Under the pieces are notes generated by a model. That model searched no databases and was not told where the DNA came from. It saw only the letters and a program-made list of their open reading frames with translations. A stretch of 64,000 nucleotides of DNA from an uncultured Pelagibacteraceae bacterium (GTDB lineage Bacteria; Pseudomonadota; Alphaproteobacteria; Pelagibacterales; Pelagibacteraceae). The stretch is from the NCBI GenBank assembly GCA_902571055.1, contig CACGAM010000004.1, forward strand, positions 55,966-119,965, read 5' to 3'. Positions 9,013-18,965 of the stretch are shown here, piece after piece. Within the stretch, counting starts at the first letter, position 1; every line of letters begins with the position of its first letter. The translations under genes were made by a program, and so were the position numbers.

Positions 9013-10968
9013 CTAATCTCTAAGCTCTTTAATATTTTCAAAATTTTTTAGTATTTCTGGGTTAGAAATAGCTTCAATATTTTTAATTTTGTTTCCCTCA
9101 ATTATATTTTTTACAGCCAATTCAACAATTTTACCATTTTTAGTTCTAGGTATATCTCCAATTTGGATTAATTTATTTGGGACATGTCTAGGAGAAGCAT
9201 ATTTACGTATGCTTTTTTTTATTTCTATTTTGAGTTTTTCAGATAATTTTATATTTTTTTTTAAGACTAAAAATAAAATAATCCTAATATCATTGTTCCA
9301 GTTTTGACCTATCGCTAATCCTTCTTCTATCTCAGAAAATCTCTCAAGAACAGTGTAAATTTCGGCTGTACCTAATCTTACTCCCCCAGGATTTAAAGTT
9401 GCATCTGATCTCCCATAAATCACAAAACTATTTGATTTAGTTTTTTCTGCAAAATCCCCATGATGCCAAACTCCTGGGTATTTGTTAAAATAAGCATTTT
9501 TAAATTTAGTATCATTTTTATCTTTCCAAAATTTTATTGGCATTGATGGAAATGCATTTTTGCAAACTAATTCACCTTTTTTATTTTTTACCGATTTACC
9601 TTTATCATTGTAAACATCTACATCCATTCCAAGACCGCAGTTTTGAATCTGGCCTTTGACAACAGGTTCATAAATGTTCCCCAAAACAAAACAAGAGACA
9701 ATGTCAGTCCCACCTGAAATTGATGCTAAATGAACATTTGATTTAACTTTTTTATAAATGAATTCAAAACCATTACCTGATAATGGAGAACCTGTTGAGC
9801 AAATAGTTCTTAATTTCTCTAGCTTATATTTTGATTTAATATTTACTTTATCTTTATTGAGTGTATCAATGTATTTAGCACTGACTCCAAATAATGTAAC
9901 TTTTTCCTCATTTGCAATTTTGAATAGTAGGTCTTTTCTTTTATACATTGGAAAGCCATCAAATAATAATAAAGATGCTTTAGACGATAAAGCGCTAACA
10001 AGCCAATTCCACATCATCCATCCGCAGGTGGTGAAATAAAAAACTTTATCTCCAGGTTTTATATCACAATGCAATTGATGCTCTTTCAAATGTTGTAATA
10101 ATACACCACCTGCTCTATGACAAATACATTTTGGTTTTCCTGTAGTGCCACTAGAATATAAAATTGCAAGTTCGTGCTCGAAGTCAAATTTTTTAAATTC
10201 AATTTTCGACGTATTAGTTTTAAGAATATCTTTCCACTTATAGATTTTTATTTTTTTTATTTTTTTTGTATCTAAATTTTTTTTACCAGGATAATTTATC
10301 ACCAAAACTTTTTTTATACTTTTTATATTTTTGATAATTTCTGGGACTCTGCTTAAAACGTTTATTTCTTTACCATTATAGTAATATCTATCTACAACGA
10401 TTAAAATCTTTGGATCAATTTGAGAAAATCTTTCAATCACACCTTGTGTACCAAAATCAGGAGAACAAGATGACCATATTGCTCCTATTGAGGATGTTGC
10501 TAAAAAGGATTCAACAGTACCTATTATATTTGGTAAGTAGGCAGCAACTCTATCTTTTGATTTAATACCATTAGTTTTTAAAAATGAAATGATCTTGCTT
10601 GTATTATTATAAAGACCTTTCCACGTTTTTTTTTCAGTGAAACCATTTTCAGATTTAAATGTAATCGCTAAATCTGCATCTTTTTTTCTAAGCATATTTT
10701 CAGCAAAATTTAATTTAGAGTTAAATAAAAATTTACTTTGATACAAATTTTTGGATAGTTTTATTTTTTCTTTTTTTTCACCATATACTTTAGCAAAATC
10801 CCAAATTGAACTCCAAAAATGTTTAGGTTGTTTTATGCTCCAATCAAGTAAACTTTTATAATTTTTAATTTTTTTTGTTTTGTAATTGATTTTTAGAAAT
10901 TTTTCGTAACGGTAAAGATTAGAGTTTTCTATCTGACTTGTACTGGCTTTCCACAAAATTTTAGTCAT
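9013..10968 (-). CDS. Acetoacetyl-CoA synthetase
   Basis: AMP-binding motif YSSGTTGKPKCICH; 651 aa; FWSSIWDFAKVYG and CGWMMWNWLVSAL typical of acetoacetate-CoA ligase. Confidence 0.88.
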   Translation of the reverse strand: MTKILWKASTSQIENSNLYRYEKFLKINYKTKKIKNYKSLLDWSIKQPKHFWSSIWDFAKVYGEKKEKIKLSKNLYQSKFLFNSKLNFAENMLRKKDADLAITFKSENGFTEKKTWKGLYNNTSKIISFLKTNGIKSKDRVAAYLPNIIGTVESFLATSSIGAIWSSCSPDFGTQGVIERFSQIDPKILIVVDRYYYNGKEINVLSRVPEIIKNIKSIKKVLVINYPGKKNLDTKKIKKIKIYKWKDILKTNTSKIEFKKFDFEHELAILYSSGTTGKPKCICHRAGGVLLQHLKEHQLHCDIKPGDKVFYFTTCGWMMWNWLVSALSSKASLLLFDGFPMYKRKDLLFKIANEEKVTLFGVSAKYIDTLNKDKVNIKSKYKLEKLRTICSTGSPLSGNGFEFIYKKVKSNVHLASISGGTDIVSCFVLGNIYEPVVKGQIQNCGLGMDVDVYNDKGKSVKNKKGELVCKNAFPSMPIKFWKDKNDTKFKNAYFNKYPGVWHHGDFAEKTKSNSFVIYGRSDATLNPGGVRLGTAEIYTVLERFSEIEEGLAIGQNWNNDIRIILFLVLKKNIKLSEKLKIEIKKSIRKYASPRHVPNKLIQIGDIPRTKNGKIVELAVKNIIEGNKIKNIEAISNPEILKNFENIKELRD

Positions 10969-11132
10969 AATTTCTTATATTGAAATAATTTCAATTATGT
11001 TATTCTTTAATTATAAAAAAAAGAAAAATGAGAACTTTTCATTGAACGATTCGGACTATTTTTAACCTATTTTTGTTCTTTTTAGATAACAATATGTAGT
11101 TATAAAAATAATTGATATACAAATAGTAGATA

Positions 11133-13607
11133 ATGCAAAAAGATAAAATCACCGCTGTTCTTGGCCCTACAAATACTGGAAAAACTTTTATGGCTATCGA
11201 AACAATGCTTGGTTTTGACTCGGGTATGATTGGCTTCCCATTACGATTACTAGCAAGAGAGGTGTACGATAAAATTGTTAACAGAGTAGGCATAAGCAAT
11301 GTTGCTTTAATTACTGGAGAAGAAAAAATAATACCAGCTAATTCAAAATACTTTTTGTGTACAGTAGAGTCGATGCCAATTGATAAACAATTAGATTTTG
11401 TTGGTATCGATGAAATTCAGATGTGCTCAGATCGGGAAAGGGGTCATATTTTTACAGACAGATTATTAAATTTAAGAGGTGAAAAACTAACTATGCTAAT
11501 GGGATCTAACACAATGAAATCACTATTATCAAATTTAAAAGAAGATATAGAATTCATAGGCAAAGATAGGCTTTCGCAACTTACTTATAGTGGCTATAAA
11601 AAAATATCTAGAATAGAGCGAAAAAGTGCAATTATAGCTTTCTCTGCTGAAGAGGTATACGCGATTGCAGAACTTTTAAGGAGACAGAAGGGTGGAGCAG
11701 CTATTGTCATGGGTTCACTAAGTCCTAAAACAAGAAACTCTCAAGTTGAGTTATACCAGAAAGGTGATGTTGATTATTTGGTAGCTACAGATGCAATAGG
11801 AATGGGTATCAATATGGATTTAGATAATATTTATTTTTCTAATCTAAAGAAATTTGATGGAAAAAAACTAAGAAGACTTAATTTATCAGAGATTGGGCAA
11901 ATTTCAGGACGAGCGGGTCGAAATAAAAACGATGGTTCTTTCGGTATAACTGGAGAATGTAAAGAAATTACTTCCGAAGAAGTCGAACTTTTAGAGAATC
12001 ATAAATTTGAGGATGTAAGAAATATATTTTGGAGAAATTCAAATTTAGACTTTAGATCTATAAACAATTTAATAAAAACCTTAGAGGAAAAGCCAGACAA
12101 AGATTGGTTGAGAAGAATAAGTGAATGTGAAGATGAAAAAGTGCTTAAATATTTGATAAAAGATAATGATCTTAACATTGAGGAAAAATCCGAAGAATTA
12201 AAACTTTTGTGGGAATGTTGTCAAATTCCAGATTTTGTTAAAAAAACATATGGACATCATCTTGAGATAGTTAAAAAAGTTTTTCAATTTTTAAAAGGTG
12301 GTAAAGCAAAAATTACTAATCAATATATGAAAGCTCAATTATCAAATCTAGATAAGTTAGAGGGAAATGTAGATTCTATTTCGCATAGAATTGCTAATGT
12401 AAGAACTTGGTCTTATGTCGCGAATAAATCAAATTGGGTCGAAAATCAGGATTACTGGATAGAAAGGACCAAATACTTGGAAGATAAATTATCTGATAGA
12501 CTGCATGAAGAATTAACGAAGAGCTTTATAGACAAAAGAGCAAGTGTTTTAGCAAAAGGTTTAAAGCAAGATATTACTTTTGAAACAAAAATTATTGAAA
12601 ATGAAAAAGTTCTTATAAACGATCAATTCATAGGCACATTAAAGGGATTGAAAATGGATTTAGACCTTAAAATAGGAGCACTAGATGCAGACATTAAATC
12701 GTTAAAGAAAGCTGCAAGACAAAATGTTGCCCCTGAAATATTAAGAAGAATTAATTTAATTTTGAAATGTAATGATTTTGAATTAAACGAGGACTTTAAA
12801 ATTTATTGGAATAAATATCCAATAGCAAGATTATGTCCTGGTAAAAATTATTTGAGTCCTGAAATTGAATTAATTATAGATGACATGATTGAGTTTACAG
12901 ATCAAAAAGACCTTAAAGATTACCTTTTAAAATGGCTATCAGATAAAATTACAATTGAATTAGATTCTTTATTTAAACTTAAGTCCACAAAAGAGAGTAA
13001 CTCACTGGTAAGAGCCTTAAGCTATCAATTATATGAAAATTATGGAGTAGTAAAAAGGGAGAAGGTAGGATCATTAGTAAAAAAACTAACCCAGGAAGAC
13101 AGAAAATCTTTAAGAGATATAGGTGTCAAATTTGGTAGATATCATATTTTTCTTTTTAAATTATTCAAACCCAAACAAGTTTCATTAAGAGTTTTATTGT
13201 GGAAAAATTTTAAACAAATTAATTTATCACTAAAACCTCCAACATTTGGTTTAAATTTTACAGATAATTCAAAATTTGAAAATAAAGATTTTATGTTGCT
13301 GTGTGGCTTTGAGAAATTTGATAGGTTTTTTGTGAGAATTGACATTTTAGAAAGACTGTTTATTCATATTATAAAAAATAATTTAGAAAATAATCAGGAA
13401 GTAAAACTTGTCCCTGAAATGTTAAATTTATTAGGATGCAATAAAGAAAATTTTATAAAATTAATAAAAAATATGAATTATAAGCTATTTGAAAAAAATA
13501 ATGAGACATATTTTAAATATAATCCTAGAAAAATTAATTATACACAAAAAAATAAATTTAATAATGACAACCCATTTAATGTTTTAAACCAGATAAACTT
13601 TGATTAA
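11133..13607 (+). CDS. SUV3-like ATP-dependent RNA helicase
   Basis: GPTNTGKTFMAIE Walker A, VGIDEIQMCSDRERGHIFTDRLL, QISGRAGR helicase motif VI; 824 aa. Confidence 0.87.
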   Translation: MQKDKITAVLGPTNTGKTFMAIETMLGFDSGMIGFPLRLLAREVYDKIVNRVGISNVALITGEEKIIPANSKYFLCTVESMPIDKQLDFVGIDEIQMCSDRERGHIFTDRLLNLRGEKLTMLMGSNTMKSLLSNLKEDIEFIGKDRLSQLTYSGYKKISRIERKSAIIAFSAEEVYAIAELLRRQKGGAAIVMGSLSPKTRNSQVELYQKGDVDYLVATDAIGMGINMDLDNIYFSNLKKFDGKKLRRLNLSEIGQISGRAGRNKNDGSFGITGECKEITSEEVELLENHKFEDVRNIFWRNSNLDFRSINNLIKTLEEKPDKDWLRRISECEDEKVLKYLIKDNDLNIEEKSEELKLLWECCQIPDFVKKTYGHHLEIVKKVFQFLKGGKAKITNQYMKAQLSNLDKLEGNVDSISHRIANVRTWSYVANKSNWVENQDYWIERTKYLEDKLSDRLHEELTKSFIDKRASVLAKGLKQDITFETKIIENEKVLINDQFIGTLKGLKMDLDLKIGALDADIKSLKKAARQNVAPEILRRINLILKCNDFELNEDFKIYWNKYPIARLCPGKNYLSPEIELIIDDMIEFTDQKDLKDYLLKWLSDKITIELDSLFKLKSTKESNSLVRALSYQLYENYGVVKREKVGSLVKKLTQEDRKSLRDIGVKFGRYHIFLFKLFKPKQVSLRVLLWKNFKQINLSLKPPTFGLNFTDNSKFENKDFMLLCGFEKFDRFFVRIDILERLFIHIIKNNLENNQEVKLVPEMLNLLGCNKENFIKLIKNMNYKLFEKNNETYFKYNPRKINYTQKNKFNNDNPFNVLNQINFD

Positions 13608-14032
13608 TGTTTGATTTCCTAAAAGATAAAACTGCTGATAAAAGCAAAAGAGAATTTTCTTTAATAGAGGTGGCTTGTCTATTAATTCACGCTTCTAAAA
13701 TAGATCAAAATTATACAGAAAAAGAGAAGGAAATTGTTAAAAAAACATTATTAAATCTTGATACAAGCCCAAATGAAATCGAAAAGATTATTAAGGAAGC
13801 AGAAAAAATAGAAAGCGATTCAAATCAAATCTTAGATTTTACAAAAAATTTAAAAAATATAGATGAAGAAATGAAATTAATTGTTATTGAGTCTCTATGG
13901 GAAATTATTTACTCAGATAATAAATCCGACATGTATGAGGCAAATTTGATGAGAAGATTAACAGGACTGTTATATCTAGATCCAAAAAAAGTTGGTGAAA
14001 TAAAAGAAAGAGTAAATTTAAAATTTAAATGA
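13607..14032 (+). CDS. TerB-like (tellurite resistance TerB family) protein
   Basis: 141 aa helical protein, [23 protein letters not shown]... pattern; position between the helicase and ferredoxin. Confidence 0.75.
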   Translation: MFDFLKDKTADKSKREFSLIEVACLLIHASKIDQNYTEKEKEIVKKTLLNLDTSPNEIEKIIKEAEKIESDSNQILDFTKNLKNIDEEMKLIVIESLWEIIYSDNKSDMYEANLMRRLTGLLYLDPKKVGEIKERVNLKFK

Positions 14033-14352
14033 CTTATATAGTTAATGATAAATGTATTAAATGTAAATTAATGACTTGTGTCGAAGTTTGTCCAGTTGAT
14101 TGTTTTTATGAAGGAAAAAATATGCTTGTAATTAAACCTGATGAGTGTATAGATTGTGGCGTTTGTGAACCTGAGTGTCCTATAGGTGCGATTGAACCAG
14201 ACACAAATGAAGGAACAGAGAAATGGTTAGAGATTAATAAAAAATATTCAGATGTATGGCCGAATATTAAAGAAAAAAAAGAAAGTCCTTACGGAGATAA
14301 ATTAAAAGATGAAAAAAATAAATTTGAAAAGTATTTTGAAGAAAACATTTAA
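14029..14352 (+). CDS. fdxA: 7Fe/8Fe ferredoxin (FdxA type)
   Basis: [21 protein letters not shown] and [16 protein letters not shown] cluster motifs. Confidence 0.93.
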   Translation: MTYIVNDKCIKCKLMTCVEVCPVDCFYEGKNMLVIKPDECIDCGVCEPECPIGAIEPDTNEGTEKWLEINKKYSDVWPNIKEKKESPYGDKLKDEKNKFEKYFEENI

Positions 14353-15166
14353 AAAAAAAAATAATCAGACTAAATCTGTATCTAAAAAGAAGAAATCTGT
14401 AAAAGCTGAAAAGATAAAAAAAAACCTCAAAATAGTAAAATTAAGAAAAAATAATGAAAAAAAAATAAAAGATGGTAAAAAAATCAAACAAAAGAAAAGT
14501 GAGAATAATGAGCAAAATTTAAGACTTACTAAAAATATTTCAGATCAAAAACCAGAGATAAAAAAGATAAAAAAACAATCTACTGAAAAAAGAGTTTACA
14601 AAATAAAAGACTATGTTGTTTATCCTAAACATGGAGTAGGTCAAATTATTGAGTTCAAGAAAATTAATATCGGTGGTATTGATGTAGAGACTTACGTCTT
14701 AAAATTTGAAAAAGACAAAGCTAGCGGAATGATACCCGTTAATAAACAATTACATTTGAGACCTTTAGCTACAATAAATCAAATTAATAAATGTGTAAGC
14801 ATACTTAAAAGTAAGCCTAAGATTAAGAGGTCTATGTGGAGTAGAAGAGCACAGGAATACGAAGCAAAAATATCGTCGGGTAAAATCTATGAGTTAGCAG
14901 AAGTAGTTAGAGACCTAAATAAAGGTGAAGATCTAATGATAGACCAATCCTATAGCGAAAGACAGCTATTCGAAAAAGCATATGAAAGACTACTTACAGA
15001 ATTTCAGATAGTTTTAGGCACAAATTTAGAGAACACTCAAAAAAAATTGGATAAAGCGTTAAAAAGAAATCTAGATAAAGAAGCTACTAAAGCAGCTTCT
15101 AACGAAGCTAAAGTTACTCCAGACAATACAGTAAGTGAAACTAACGAAGTTTCCGAGAGCGTATAA
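14309..15166 (+). CDS. carD: CarD-family transcriptional regulator with long Lys-rich N-terminal extension
   Basis: CarD/CdnL RNAP-interacting domain [20 protein letters not shown]...[15 protein letters not shown]; follows fdxA. Confidence 0.88.
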   Translation: MKKINLKSILKKTFKKKNNQTKSVSKKKKSVKAEKIKKNLKIVKLRKNNEKKIKDGKKIKQKKSENNEQNLRLTKNISDQKPEIKKIKKQSTEKRVYKIKDYVVYPKHGVGQIIEFKKINIGGIDVETYVLKFEKDKASGMIPVNKQLHLRPLATINQINKCVSILKSKPKIKRSMWSRRAQEYEAKISSGKIYELAEVVRDLNKGEDLMIDQSYSERQLFEKAYERLLTEFQIVLGTNLENTQKKLDKALKRNLDKEATKAASNEAKVTPDNTVSETNEVSESV

Positions 15167-15203
15167 AAAAAAACGCTTCCCACGCAATCGCCATGAGAAG
15201 CGT
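15165..15203 (-). terminator. Intrinsic terminator (minus strand) of the 23-aa basic peptide gene; may act bidirectionally with carD
   Basis: Minus-strand ACGCTTC...GAAGCGT 7-bp stem (15173-15203) followed by a T-rich tract (plus strand aaaaaaaa before 15173). Confidence 0.75.
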
Positions 15204-15230
15204 ATTTTATTAAAGAAAAAGAATACTAAA

Positions 15231-15302
15231 CTATCTTCTTCTTCTTTTCTTAGCTTTTTTAGCTTTCTTTTTCTTTTTAGCTTTTTTTCTTCTTTTAGCC
15301 AT
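15231..15302 (-). CDS. 23-aa polybasic peptide MAKRRKKAKKKKKAKKAKKRRRR
   Basis: ATG at 15302 (minus), stop TAG; SD-like AAGGGAG about 9 nt upstream; leader hairpin and downstream terminator. Confidence 0.75.
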   Translation of the reverse strand: MAKRRKKAKKKKKAKKAKKRRRR

Positions 15303-15488
15303 TTTTAGCTCCCTTGTTTTACGAATCATTATTGATTCGCGCTTATATAATTTTTATTTTTTTTAATTAGTTATGTCAATTCTTTAATTAAATTAAAAAA
15401 AACAAAAAAATTTTATTTTTTTTTAAATTTTAATTAATTTAAAAAAAGTTAAGTAAATTGCGATTAATAAACTATTTATTTGGTTTAT

Positions 15489-17198
15489 TTATTGATAAAG
15501 TTTTTCAATGGAATTTTTATATTTTTGAATAATTTTAAATCTTTTTAACTTTAAAGTTGGTGTTAACATTCCATTCTCAATTGAAAATTTTTCATTAATT
15601 AAAAAATATTTTTTAATTTTTTCAATTTTCGATAAATTATTATTAATTTTTTCAATTTCGTCTCTAATTTCGACTTTATCTAAATCTTTTTTGTCATTAC
15701 TTAACACTAACAATGCAATTAAATAAGGTTTGTTTTCTCCATACACTATTGCTTGATCAAAAAGATTTGAATTTATAATTTCATTTTCAATCTTTAAGGG
15801 ACTTATGTTGTCACCTCCGGGTGTAATTATAATATCTTTTTTTCTGTCAGTTATTTTAAGATAATTTTTTTCGAAAACTCCAATATCTCCTGTGTATAAC
15901 CATCCGTCTTTCAAAACTTTATTGGTCTCTACGGTATTATTCCAATAACCCAACATAACATTTTCGCCTTTGACTAATATCTCTCCATCTTCAGCTATTT
16001 TAACTTCATTTCCTTTAAATGGAGGTCCTACTGTATCAACTCTTATATCATCTATTGGATTGCAGCTTACCACCGGTGAAGCCTCAGTTAGACCATAACC
16101 TTGCAAAGTAGGCAATCCTATTGCATTAAGAAAATAACCAACTTCTTTGTCCAAGGCACCACCTCCTGAAACAAAAGTTTTAAGAGAACCCCCAAATTGT
16201 GCTTTAATTTTTTTTCTGATTATTTTATCTAGTAGGAAATTTTGAATTTTTTCAAAAATATTTAAAGGTATTTTTCTATTTTTTTTTAAACCTAAACTAA
16301 TTGTTTTGTCAATTAATACTTTTTTAATACCCTTTATTTTTTCGAAATTAGAATTTATCTTTTGAAATAAGTTTTGATAAAATCTTGGCACGGCTGTCAT
16401 AATATCGGGAGAACAATCGTTCATATTCTTTATTAATTTTTCAATACTTTCCGCATAAAACACTTTTGCATTTACACTAACTTGAACAAACTGGACCGTA
16501 TGCTCATAGGAATGAGAAAGAGGTAACCAGGTAAGAAATTTCGGATTATTTTTTTTAATTAGTGGGTTTAAAAGTTCAATTGCTCCCTCGCAGTTATTTA
16601 AAATTCCACCATGACTTAGCATGACGCCTTTTGGATTTCCTTGTGTCCCTGAAGTATAAATTATGCAAGCTACATCTTTTCTATTCAGATTAGATGGAAA
16701 ATTAATGTTATTTTCTTTTGTTTGAATTATTAAATTATTTATATTTACATAATTCTTAGGATCTAAATCTTCTATTTTTTCAAAAGAAAATATCTTTTTT
16801 ATAAAATTTTTTTTTTTTACTATATTTTTTATCTTATTAAATTGTTCATTGTTTGAAACAAATATAACTGTTGGACCACAATCATCAATGATGTACTCAT
16901 AGTCTTTCTCGATATAAGTTGTATAGGCTGGAACAGTAATTGATTGCGAAAGCATGATTGACATATCAGAAATAAACCACTCAGGTCTGTTTTCAGATAT
17001 TAGTAAACATCTATCACCTTTTGTAACAAATTTGCTTAGTTCTGTAGAGAGAATATTAATTGATTTAAATACCTCTGACCAACTATAACTTTTTTTTGGT
17101 TCTTTAAGATTTGTTAACAGAATTTCATTCTTATCTTTTAGTGACGAATATTTTTCAAAGAAAAGCTGATTTAGATTATTAATATTTTTTATGTTCAT
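15489..17198 (-). CDS. Long-chain acyl-CoA synthetase / AMP-binding (FadD15-like)
   Basis: IIYTSGTQGNPKGVMLSH, GYGLTEASPVVS, YTGDIG, ITDRKKDIIITPGGDNISP. Confidence 0.9.
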   Translation of the reverse strand: MNIKNINNLNQLFFEKYSSLKDKNEILLTNLKEPKKSYSWSEVFKSINILSTELSKFVTKGDRCLLISENRPEWFISDMSIMLSQSITVPAYTTYIEKDYEYIIDDCGPTVIFVSNNEQFNKIKNIVKKKNFIKKIFSFEKIEDLDPKNYVNINNLIIQTKENNINFPSNLNRKDVACIIYTSGTQGNPKGVMLSHGGILNNCEGAIELLNPLIKKNNPKFLTWLPLSHSYEHTVQFVQVSVNAKVFYAESIEKLIKNMNDCSPDIMTAVPRFYQNLFQKINSNFEKIKGIKKVLIDKTISLGLKKNRKIPLNIFEKIQNFLLDKIIRKKIKAQFGGSLKTFVSGGGALDKEVGYFLNAIGLPTLQGYGLTEASPVVSCNPIDDIRVDTVGPPFKGNEVKIAEDGEILVKGENVMLGYWNNTVETNKVLKDGWLYTGDIGVFEKNYLKITDRKKDIIITPGGDNISPLKIENEIINSNLFDQAIVYGENKPYLIALLVLSNDKKDLDKVEIRDEIEKINNNLSKIEKIKKYFLINEKFSIENGMLTPTLKLKRFKIIQKYKNSIEKLYQ

Positions 17199-17205
17199 AA
17201 TATTT

Positions 17206-17292
17206 TGGTGGGCAAAGAGAGAATCGAACTCTCACAGTATTGCTACTATTGGATTTTGAGTCCAACGCGTCTACCAATTCCGCCATTCGCCC
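17206..17292 (-). tRNA. tRNA-Leu (anticodon CAA), CCA encoded
   Basis: GGGCGAATGGCGGAATTGGTAGACGCG...TTGGA-CTCAAAA-TCCAA, long variable arm, GTTCGATTC T-loop, GCCCACCA 3' end. Confidence 0.95.
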
Positions 17293-17357
17293 ATACATTA
17301 ATATATTAATATTTAATTTAAATAGTATAAAAAGAATATTACAAAATAAAAGTAAAT

Positions 17358-17969
17358 ATGTTTAAAAAGCTTTATAATAAAACAATTAAATTAGCTGGAC
17401 ATAAAAGTTCTAAATTAATACTTGGAATAATATCATTTATAGAAAGTTTTATTTTTCCAATTCCTCCTGATGTTCTGATTATTCCAATGACAATAGCAAA
17501 AAAAAATGATTGGGTTAAAATAGCTTTTGTAGCAACTACAGGATCTGTTTTAGGTGCTTTACTTGGATATTTAATTGGTTTTGTTTTCTTTAATGAAATT
17601 GGTGTAAAAATTTTTGAACTATATAGTGTAGACAATACCTCTTTTTTAAAAGAAAAGATTTCTTCAGAGGGCGGTGTAATTGCTTGGGTGTCTCTTTTAG
17701 CAATTGCAGGATTTACCCCCGTTCCTTTTAAACTTTTAACAATAACTAGTGGCTTTGTGGGATTCAATATTTTTTATTTTATAATAGTTTCTGCTATTAC
17801 AAGAGGCACAAGATTTTTTTTAATTTCTTTTTTGATTGGTAAATTTGGTTCTGCTATGAAGGAAATAATCGAAAAAAAGCTGATTAAAGTATCAATTGTT
17901 ATAAGCATTATAATTATAGTTATTGCTTTTTTCGTTTACAAATTTTTAAAAGGTTTTATTACATTATGA
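17358..17969 (+). CDS. YqaA/DedA-family membrane protein
   Basis: SFIESFIFPIPPDVLIIPM, GSVLGALLGYLIGF, FTPVPFKLLTITSGF motifs. Confidence 0.83.
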   Translation: MFKKLYNKTIKLAGHKSSKLILGIISFIESFIFPIPPDVLIIPMTIAKKNDWVKIAFVATTGSVLGALLGYLIGFVFFNEIGVKIFELYSVDNTSFLKEKISSEGGVIAWVSLLAIAGFTPVPFKLLTITSGFVGFNIFYFIIVSAITRGTRFFLISFLIGKFGSAMKEIIEKKLIKVSIVISIIIIVIAFFVYKFLKGFITL

Positions 17970-18460
17970 TTAAGAACTACATAGGTGAAAAACAATTCTT
18001 TTTAATTATATTCTTAGTAAGTATTTTTTCTTTACTAGGCGCTGTGTACATTGAATACGTTTTAAAAGTTTATGCATGTAAACTTTGTGTCTATCAAAGA
18101 ATACCTTTTATATTATCTGTGTTTATTTGCTTTTTTGGATACAATTTAAACAACAAAACTATTTGGCTTGCAGCATTAGTAGGTATTTTTGCTCTAAATG
18201 CTTTTTTATCAGGATATCACGTAGGTATAGAAAACTCAATTTTTTCAGAATTTAGTGGATGCACAAATGACAGCTTAAATATTCAAGACAAGGACCAGTT
18301 ATTAGACAAATTAAAAGATATAAATATTTCCTGTAAAGATGTTGTTTTTAAGATATTTGGGTTATCACTTGCGACGATAAATTTGATCATTTCATTGACT
18401 ATAATAACACTTGGAATTAGATATTTTAATTATGCAAAAAACAAACAAAAAAAAACTTGA
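17966..18460 (+). CDS. dsbB: Disulfide bond formation protein B family
   Basis: CKLCVYQRIPF CxxC quinone-oxidoreductase motif, 4 TM; ATGA overlap with the upstream gene. Confidence 0.85.
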   Translation: MIKNYIGEKQFFLIIFLVSIFSLLGAVYIEYVLKVYACKLCVYQRIPFILSVFICFFGYNLNNKTIWLAALVGIFALNAFLSGYHVGIENSIFSEFSGCTNDSLNIQDKDQLLDKLKDINISCKDVVFKIFGLSLATINLIISLTIITLGIRYFNYAKNKQKKT

Positions 18461-18965
18461 AGAATTTATAAGAGTAGATCACGCAGGTGAAAGAGGTGCG
18501 ATTAAAATTTATGAAGGGCAACTTTTAGCATTAAATACAATATATAAAGATAACCAATTGAAAGAAATAATTGAAGAAATGAGAGAGCACGAGAGAGAGC
18601 ATTGTGATTATTTTGAAAATGAAATAAAAAAAAGAGAAATTAAACCTACTAAGTTTCTCCCATTATGGGATTTATTAGGTGTAGGTTTAGGTTTTGGAAC
18701 TACACTGCTCGGTAAAAAAGCTGCTATGCTATGTACCGCCTCTGTTGAAGAAGTAATAGATAAACATTATCAAGACCAAATAAATCAAATTAAAGATGAT
18801 GAAAAAGAATTAAGGGATAAAATCATAAAATTTAGAGAAGATGAACTACATCATAAAGATATTGCATACGAAAAAGGTGCATCTAAGGAGGGATTTTACT
18901 CTATATTAGATAAAGTTATTAAAACTGGTTCAAAAATTGCAATAAATATATCTGAAAAAATATAA
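18432..18965 (+). CDS. coq7: Demethoxyubiquinone hydroxylase Coq7 (start refined to ATG 18432)
   Basis: MQKTNKKKLEEFIRVDHAGERGAIKIYEGQ, EREHCDYFE, EEVIDKHYQDQ, REDELHHKDIA di-iron residues. Confidence 0.92.
   Translation: MQKTNKKKLEEFIRVDHAGERGAIKIYEGQLLALNTIYKDNQLKEIIEEMREHEREHCDYFENEIKKREIKPTKFLPLWDLLGVGLGFGTTLLGKKAAMLCTASVEEVIDKHYQDQINQIKDDEKELRDKIIKFREDELHHKDIAYEKGASKEGFYSILDKVIKTGSKIAINISEKI

Noticed and set aside
11039-11299. Minus-strand 86-aa ORF over the helicase start
   Set aside because: Antisense to the Walker A region of the SUV3-like helicase; no recognisable family.
17293-17357. AT-rich repeated ATTAATAT stretch after the tRNA-Leu
   Set aside because: Simple low-complexity AT sequence expected at this base composition; no repeat unit or structure of note.
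17372-17767. 131-aa minus ORF inside the YqaA/DedA gene
   Set aside because: Antisense of conserved membrane protein motifs; no independent support.
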